Of a stretch of DNA of 22,220 bases, positions 19,330 to 22,220 are shown one piece after another (within the stretch, counting starts at the first letter, position 1; each line of letters opens with the position of its first letter). The position numbers and the translations under genes are program-made. The stretch is from positions 1 through 22,220 of IMG/VR virus record IMGVR_UViG_3300044984_001225. One strand, given 5' to 3'. The stretch is from a virus. The notes beneath the pieces are model-generated. The model did not search any database. It worked only from the letters and a program-made list of their open reading frames with translations, and had not been told where the DNA came from.

Positions 19330-19415
19330 TGAATTCGATTAACAGAAGGTCTGTTGAATCACAGCATGAGTCGAGAATTCAACCGGTGCTCGTTCACCGT
19401 TCATGCAAACGAGAT
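19330..19415 (+). ncRNA. Structured remnant between two tRNA-Ser genes
   Basis: TGAATTC/GAATTCA pair around a strong GATT-AACAG/CTGTT-AATC hairpin, and GCATGA/TCATGC enclose a CGGTG/CACCG hairpin; the helices overlap, so they are alternatives. Ends at an ATTTTC junction without CCA. Not a recognisable tRNA. Confidence 0.35.
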
Positions 19416-19421
19416 TTTCAT

Positions 19422-19512
19422 GGGTGTTTGGTCGAGTGGTTTATGGCGCCAGTCTTGAAAACTGGAGATGGTTAACAGCTGTCCGTGGGTTCAAATCCCA
19501 CAGCACCCGCCA
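19422..19512 (+). tRNA. tRNA-Ser(UGA)
   Basis: Acceptor GGGTGTT/AGCACCC, anticodon CCAGT-CTTGAAA-ACTGG (TGA), class II variable region, T arm GTGGG/CCCAC, CCA encoded. Canonical. Confidence 0.95.
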
Positions 19513-19518
19513 CTTTTA

Positions 19519-19610
19519 GACGGAGTAAAATCCTATCGAGCGGTTAGGCTGAAAGGCCATTGCGTCGAAATGCAACGAACAATAACCCGGCAAACACGTT
19601 GCTCTGATAT
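19519..19610 (+). ncRNA. tRNA fragment-like sequence (Ser-type?)
   Basis: D-like arm CCTA/TAGG and a TTGC/GCAA hairpin with GTCGAAAT resembling a Ser(CGA) anticodon arm are visible, but no matching acceptor 3' strand, T arm or CCA. Probably a truncated gene. Confidence 0.35.
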
Positions 19611-19616
19611 TCATAT

Positions 19617-19704
19617 GCGTCACGAAAGCAGGCGGCTTCCTGCAGCAAGACTGTAAATCTTGTCTCTTCACCGAGGAGTGGGTCGGCACCACCGGGGCGC
19701 ACCA
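19617..19704 (+). tRNA. tRNA-Tyr(GUA), second copy
   Basis: Acceptor GCGTCAC/GGGGCGC with one mismatch, anticodon CAAGA-CTGTAAA-TCTTG (GTA), variable arm CTC/GAG, CCA encoded. The T loop GTCGGCA is abnormal. Confidence 0.8.
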
Positions 19705-19712
19705 ATTTCAAT

Positions 19713-19830
19713 AGGACTACGGCTCTGCTGTTCTAACAGCGATTCTTTCAGGGAACGAGACAAGCAAGCCTGTAAACTTGCTACCGGTGCTCCGGTTAGA
19801 CTTAGGGGAAGATCCTGAGTAGGCCTACCA
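19713..19830 (+). tRNA. 118-nt oversized tRNA-Tyr(GUA)-like gene
   Basis: Acceptor AGGACTA/TAGGCCT (one mismatch), anticodon hairpin GCAAG/CTTGC around CCTGTAAA (GTA, 8-nt loop), variable arm ACCGG/CCGGT, six-pair T stem CTTAGG/CCTGAG with loop GGAAGAT, CCA encoded. About 40 nt replace the D arm and include a GCTGT/ACAGC hairpin. Confidence 0.55.
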
Positions 19831-19842
19831 ATTTACAAATCC

Positions 19843-20068
19843 TCGCTGTTAATCAGCAGCTAGTGTGTTCACGAAGAAAATGGTAAAGGAACGGCAAGCC
19901 TTTGCTCACACGAAAGAAGCCTGTAGCACAGGTAAAAATCGTAAGCCAAAGGTTGTTATGATAAGCAACAAAGGGCGTCCCGGCTACTGAGGCCGTATCC
20001 CACAGTTCATTGGAGCCTAACAGCGATGAAGGTGAACAAACCGCTTCGGCGGTTGTGAGAATCAGCGA
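19843..20068 (+). ncRNA. 226-nt structured RNA of unknown class
   Basis: TCGCTG (19843-19848) pairs with CAGCGA (20063-20068), and the CTTTC junction follows. Inside: CCTTTG/CAAAGG enclosing CCTGT/ACAGG, GTTGTT/AGCAAC, CGGC/GCCG with a 7-nt loop, GTTCA/TGAAC, and a very stable AACCGC-TTCG-GCGGTT hairpin. No ORF worth calling and no match to a known RNA I can name. GCTGTTAATCAGC near the 5' end recalls a tRNA-Asn anticodon arm. Confidence 0.5.
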
Positions 20069-20078
20069 CTTTCTATAA

Positions 20079-20153
20079 CCACCCATAGCTGAAATGGATT
20101 AGCACAGGATTGAAACCCCTGAGATGTTGGATCGTTACCAACTGGGTGGGCCA
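20079..20153 (+). tRNA. tRNA-Phe(GAA)
   Basis: Acceptor CCACCCA/TGGGTGG, anticodon loop TTGAAAC (GAA) on CAGGA/CCCTG with A-C at 31-39, T arm GTTGG/CCAAC with unusual loop ATCGTTA, CCA encoded. Confidence 0.88.
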
Positions 20154-20162
20154 CTTTCAAAT

Positions 20163-20237
20163 GGGCGTAAAGCTTTAATGGTGAAGCTTCCGACTTTTAA
20201 TCGGATGAACTGGGATCGTTACCCAGTGCGCCTACCA
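20163..20237 (+). tRNA. tRNA-Lys(UUU)
   Basis: Acceptor GGGCGTA/TGCGCCT, anticodon TCCGA-CTTTTAA-TCGGA (TTT), T arm CTGGG/CCCAG with the same ATCGTTA loop as tRNA-Phe, CCA encoded. Confidence 0.92.
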
Positions 20238-20247
20238 ATTTCATAAC

Positions 20248-20327
20248 GCGTCGTTCGCATAGTCTGGCTTATCGCACTTGTTTTCCAAACAAGCACCTCG
20301 TGGGTTCGAATCCCACACGACGTACCA
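20248..20327 (+). tRNA. tRNA-Gly(UCC)
   Basis: Acceptor GCGTCGT/ACGACGT, anticodon CTTGT-TTTCCAA-ACAAG (TCC), T arm GTGGG-TTCGAAT-CCCAC, CCA encoded. Confidence 0.92.
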
Positions 20328-20336
20328 CTTTAACAG

Positions 20337-20460
20337 CTAACCAATCATCTGACAAAGATGACATGCATCACTCGCTTGTATTTGATTGGTTAGAACGCTA
20401 AGCAGCACAATGGTAAGCGTTAATCGGGCCTCTAGGTGCTCGTCGTGTGCAACCTTTAAT
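20337..20460 (+). ncRNA. Long hairpin plus tRNA-like fragment
   Basis: CTAACCAATCA (20337-20347) pairs perfectly with TGATTGGTTAG (20383-20393), with CATC/GATG inside. Next, AACGCT/AGCGTT (20394-20421) encloses a D-loop-like CACAATGGTAA, followed by AGGT-GC/GC-A-ACCT. No anticodon or T arm. It fills one array slot. Confidence 0.4.
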
Positions 20461-20466
20461 TTTCAT

Positions 20467-20541
20467 GCGCGTATCGTATAACGGTTATTATGATGGCTTG
20501 CCAAGTCATAAATGGGAGTTCGATTCTCCCTACGCGCACCA
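20467..20541 (+). tRNA. tRNA-Gly(GCC)
   Basis: Acceptor GCGCGTA/TACGCGC, anticodon ATGGC-TTGCCAA-GTCAT (GCC), T arm GGGAG-TTCGATT-CTCCC, CCA encoded. Canonical. Confidence 0.94.
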
Positions 20542-20552
20542 CTTTCATTTCA

Positions 20553-20560
20553 TATAAATA
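20553..20560 (+). promoter_or_regulatory. T4-type late promoter, TATAAATA
   Basis: Exact late box; +1 six bases downstream is 20566, the A of the next ATG, so the message would be leaderless. Confidence 0.75.
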
Positions 20561-20565
20561 GTTTC

Positions 20566-20784
20566 ATGGGACACAAACCAAATTCTATTTTCGAAGCAGC
20601 GCACTCAGTGTTGACAAATGAAGCGAACGTTCCACCACCTCGCGTGTCGAAGGAAATTCGTTACAAGAATAAAAGTGGCGAAACCCGCGTAAGCTCGGTC
20701 AGTCCTGCAAAGGAAGACGAAGAAGTTAAACTGATCAAAGCGTTGGGTGGCACGATCGTCAAGATCACTGACGTCACGCACTAA
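20566..20784 (+). CDS. Small late protein, 72 aa
   Basis: N-terminal helix SIFEAAHSVLTNEANVP resembles the helices opening the 82-aa and 69-aa proteins (VLSE-S, ILAE-A), perhaps a head-targeting segment. A basic middle (RVSKEIRYKNKSGETR) and an acidic stretch (AKEDEEVKLIKAL) precede a short C-terminal TIVKITDV beta strand. No known domain. Occupies the slot between tRNA-Gly and tRNA-Arg under an exact late promoter. Confidence 0.8.
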   Translation: MGHKPNSIFEAAHSVLTNEANVPPPRVSKEIRYKNKSGETRVSSVSPAKEDEEVKLIKALGGTIVKITDVTH

Positions 20785-20795
20785 TAATTTCAAAT

Positions 20796-20870
20796 GGCCC
20801 GTTGGTATAACGGATAGAACATCGGCTTGCGAAGTCGAGGATCCAGGTTCGATTCCTGGGCGGGCTACCA
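20796..20870 (+). tRNA. tRNA-Arg(GCG)
   Basis: Acceptor GGCCCGT/GCGGGCT, anticodon TCGGC-TTGCGAA-GTCGA (GCG), T arm CCAGG-TTCGATT-CCTGG, CCA encoded. Bacteria normally read CGC with an ACG (inosine) tRNA, so GCG is uncommon. Confidence 0.9.
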
Positions 20871-20877
20871 TTTTTTA

Positions 20878-21000
20878 GGGAGGTTAGTTTAAAGGTAAAA
20901 CCTCGTGACTAAGCGAGCGATGTTGTTAGGTAATCAAGGAGAATGACGTCAACTCCTTCTTGTGCGTTCTAACTCGGTTCAAGTCCAACATCTCCCACCA
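20878..21000 (+). tRNA. 123-nt oversized tRNA-like gene
   Basis: Acceptor GGGAGGT/ATCTCCC, D region TAGTTTAAAGGTAAAACC and encoded CCA are normal. The hairpin CTCG/CGAG has an 8-nt loop TGACTAAG (no safe anticodon). About 60 nt lie before the T loop TTCAAGT, with nested helices GATGTTG/CAACATC, GTTAG/CTAAC and AAGGAG/CTCCTT. Confidence 0.5.
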
Positions 21001-21010
21001 TTTTCCAATT

Positions 21011-21094
21011 GACGCGAAGCCTAGCGGCCTGGCGCCGGTCTTTGAAACCGGAGAGAGCAATCTCATCGTGGGTTCGAATCCCACCGCGTCTACT
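21011..21094 (+). tRNA. tRNA-Gln(UUG) with variable arm, CTA end
   Basis: Acceptor GACGCG/CGCGTC, anticodon CCGGT-CTTTGAA-ACCGG (TTG), extra arm GAGA-GCAA-TCTC in the variable region, T arm GTGGG/CCCAC. The 3' end reads CTACTTTC where other genes have CCACTTTC, so CCA is not encoded intact. Confidence 0.8.
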
Positions 21095-21114
21095 TTCCTT
21101 TAAGATTCGAACCA

Positions 21115-21122
21115 TATAAATA
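21115..21122 (+). promoter_or_regulatory. T4-type late promoter, TATAAATA
   Basis: Exact late box; +1 at 21128 is the G of the GTG start of the nuclease gene. An ATG two bases earlier (21126) is in another frame. Confidence 0.75.
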
Positions 21123-21127
21123 GATAT

Positions 21128-21748
21128 GTGTACTACACTGTCTATAAGATTACGAATCAAGTGAACAACAAGATTTATGTTGGAGTTCATAAGACGCGCA
21201 ATCTTGATGATTCTTACATGGGTTCAGGGCTAATGCTAAAGAGAGCAATCACTAAGCATGGTCTCGAAAACTTCAAGAAGGAATATCTTGCGGTCTTTGA
21301 CAATCCTGATGATATGTTTAACATGGAATCTGAATTAGTGAATGAAGACTTCGTTAAGTCAACTCATTCTTACAATATGAAGGAAGGCGGGCATGGAGGA
21401 TGGGATCACATTTCGCAAACTACTAGGCATGCTGCTCAGCTTAAAGGAGCACGCGCCATCGCTCATAGAATAAAAACTGATCCTATACTCAGAAAACAAA
21501 ACTCAGACAGATGCAAAGCAACTACTGCTAGATCTAAAGAGGCAGGATTATACAAAGGCAAAAAAGCTTTCTTAGGCAAATCTCATTCTGATTCAACACG
21601 AAAGAAGATGAGCGTGTCTCATCAAGGAAAACATGACGGCTCAAGAAATTCTCAGTTTGGTTCCATGTGGATCACTGATCGAGTTTCAAACAAAAAGATT
21701 TCAAAAGACGATCCTATTCCAGACGGATGGATGAAAGGTCGAACATAA
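21128..21748 (+). CDS. GIY-YIG homing endonuclease with NUMOD3 motif, 206 aa
   Basis: N-terminal GIY-YIG domain: YYTVYKIT (2-9) and KIYVGVHKT (15-23), SYMGSG at 29-34, catalytic-type glutamate E69 in MESELVNEDFV and YNMKEGG after it, the standard Seg/intron-nuclease order. The C-terminal region has a NUMOD3-like FLGKSHSDSTRKKMSVSHQGK segment, a DNA-grip module, and a final MWITD repeat-like tail. Function: a site-specific nick or cut that promotes gene conversion of this locus. The start is GTG, leaderless under a late promoter, as late expression is usual for T4 Seg proteins. Confidence 0.88.
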   Translation: MYYTVYKITNQVNNKIYVGVHKTRNLDDSYMGSGLMLKRAITKHGLENFKKEYLAVFDNPDDMFNMESELVNEDFVKSTHSYNMKEGGHGGWDHISQTTRHAAQLKGARAIAHRIKTDPILRKQNSDRCKATTARSKEAGLYKGKKAFLGKSHSDSTRKKMSVSHQGKHDGSRNSQFGSMWITDRVSNKKISKDDPIPDGWMKGRT

Positions 21749-21754
21749 TTTCAT

Positions 21755-21826
21755 ACTCGTATCGTCTAGCTGGATAGGATGTCCCTGCGCAGGGAGACGG
21801 TGGTTCGATCCCATCTGCGAGTTCCA
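21755..21826 (+). tRNA. tRNA with 6-nt anticodon loop (Arg GCG?)
   Basis: Acceptor ACTCGTA/TGCGAGT, normal D region, T arm GGTGG-TTCGATC-CCATC, CCA encoded. The anticodon hairpin TCCC/GGGA holds only TGCGCA, so one base is missing; if T is position 33 the anticodon is GCG. Confidence 0.65.
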
Positions 21827-21830
21827 ATTT

Positions 21831-21914
21831 GCTAAGGAGCGGGTATGCTCTGGCCTGACGGATAGTGACCGTTCATAGACGAAGCCGTTGGTAATCGGTT
21901 CCAACTTAGTAACA
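21831..21914 (+). tRNA. tRNA-Thr(AGU)-like
   Basis: Acceptor GCTAAGG/ACTTAGT (one mismatch), D arm GAGC/GCTC, anticodon GACGG-ATAGTGA-CCGTT (AGT, U33 present). T arm GCCG/CGGT has an 8-nt loop without TTC. The end is ACA, then CTTT. Confidence 0.5.
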
Positions 21915-22016
21915 CTTTGAGTATGCCAATGCGTTCGGTAGGTAACATTGCATGGCATGAGTAACCCGGAAACGCATCCGCTCATGCTGATAACACCGAC
22001 TCGTCAGTACACTTTT
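21915..22016 (+). ncRNA. Structured spacer element
   Basis: Two hairpins: CAATG/CATTG extended by ATGCC/GGCAT, and GCATGAG/CTCATGC around a 19-nt loop. Ends ACACTTTT, close to the array junction. No tRNA fold is evident. Confidence 0.35.
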
Positions 22017-22095
22017 GCAATGTGTGTTCGAGCATTCGAGAGTACGGACTTTTACTCCGGAAAGTGCGGATGCTGTAATCTGATCATACTCATTA
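22017..22095 (+). ncRNA. tRNA-Lys(UUU)-like remnant
   Basis: A CGGA-CTTTTAC-TCCG hairpin resembles a Lys anticodon arm (TTT), within an AGCAT/ATGCT helix, with TTCGAGCATTCGAGAG like a D arm upstream. No acceptor or T arm can be paired. Probably a broken gene. Confidence 0.35.
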
Positions 22096-22097
22096 AC

Positions 22098-22171
22098 TGC
22101 CCGTTAGTATAATGGTAATACTCGCGACTTTGACTCGCGCTATCCGGGTTCAATCCCCGGGCGGGCTACCA
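22098..22171 (+). tRNA. tRNA-Gln(UUG), second copy
   Basis: Acceptor TGCCCGT/GCGGGCT with a T-T mismatch at 1-72, anticodon CGCGA-CTTTGAC-TCGCG (TTG), T arm CCGGG-TTCAATC-CCCGG, CCA encoded. A weak 1-72 pair is typical for Gln. Confidence 0.92.
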
Positions 22172-22181
22172 TTTTCAATGT

Positions 22182-22220
22182 CGGAATGTTGGCTTAGAAG
22201 CAGCCATCGTCTAAGGAGTG
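22182..22220 (+). rRNA. 23S rRNA GTPase-associated-centre fragment (cut by window end)
   Basis: Bases 22186-22208 are identical, as I recall the sequence, to E. coli 23S rRNA around 1057-1079 (core GGCTTAGAAGCAGCC), the helix 43/44 region that binds protein L11 and thiostrepton and contacts EF-G and EF-Tu. The following bases CGTCTAAGGAGTG keep the expected pattern (TTTAAAGA-GTGCG in many bacteria). It begins after a normal array junction (CCATTTTC), so it sits in a tRNA slot. Its 3' extent lies outside the window. Confidence 0.75.

Noticed and set aside
19843-20068. Group I intron in a tRNA-Asn
   Set aside because: No P, Q, R, S core elements and no flanking exon halves that join into a tRNA.
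19853-20086. 77-aa minus-strand ORF in the structured RNA
   Set aside because: Antisense to the array, no promoter or ribosome site; hairpin content explains the open frame poorly but no protein family fits.

Overview
The window looks like part of a large T4-related tailed phage genome (Caudoviricetes, myovirus type). Evidence: a T4-type RNase H, a DUF6433-like protein known from T4-like marine phages, ATGA-overlapped small genes packed on one strand, and several exact TATAAATA boxes, the T4-type late promoter. The host cannot be named. The phage carries a class II (cobalamin-dependent) ribonucleotide reductase. Every supported gene lies on the + strand.

Layout. Positions 1-3276: a 610-aa protein of unknown function, then three overlapping genes (134, 187 and 94 aa). 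3284-6226: a promoter, a 59-aa ORF, then NrdJ, a BFD-like [2Fe-2S] protein and a zinc-ribbon protein in overlapping order, probably one nucleotide-metabolism unit. 6238-9330: a GIY-YIG nuclease, RNase H with its own promoter, several small hypothetical genes (some overlapping, one perhaps frameshifted) and the DUF6433 protein. 9469-12226: DUF4326, FmdB-like zinc ribbon, PD-(D/E)XK nuclease, two tandem paralogues and a HAD-type phosphatase. 12233-14380: tRNA-Leu, an HNH nuclease and three small or medium proteins that may be late virion proteins.

14381-22220 is dominated by RNA genes. A strong hairpin and two promoters lead into a roughly 7-kb tRNA array interrupted by only five ORFs: two homing-type nucleases (HNH, GIY-YIG), two small late genes, and nothing else recognisable. 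I fold about 35 acceptable tRNAs; with tRNA-Leu(UAA) they cover all 20 amino acids. Between them sit 15 or more abnormal tRNA-like elements: they keep a 7-bp terminal helix and a (C/T)CA-type end but lack the D or T arm, carry large insertions, or are two to three times normal length. Nearly all units share the 3' junction CCA-N-TTT(C). The array leader has a hairpin followed by CGTTCTTTGACAAT, which resembles the boxA antitermination site of rRNA operons. The last 39 bases begin a segment identical over 23 nt to the GTPase-associated centre (helices 43/44) of bacterial 23S rRNA, cut by the window end.

Regulation. Six promoters share TTTACA-17 nt-TANAAT. Four late boxes are spaced so that the predicted +1 is the first base of the start codon, which suggests leaderless late mRNAs. 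Few genes have a convincing Shine-Dalgarno sequence. All calls were made by eye; no search or folding program was run.
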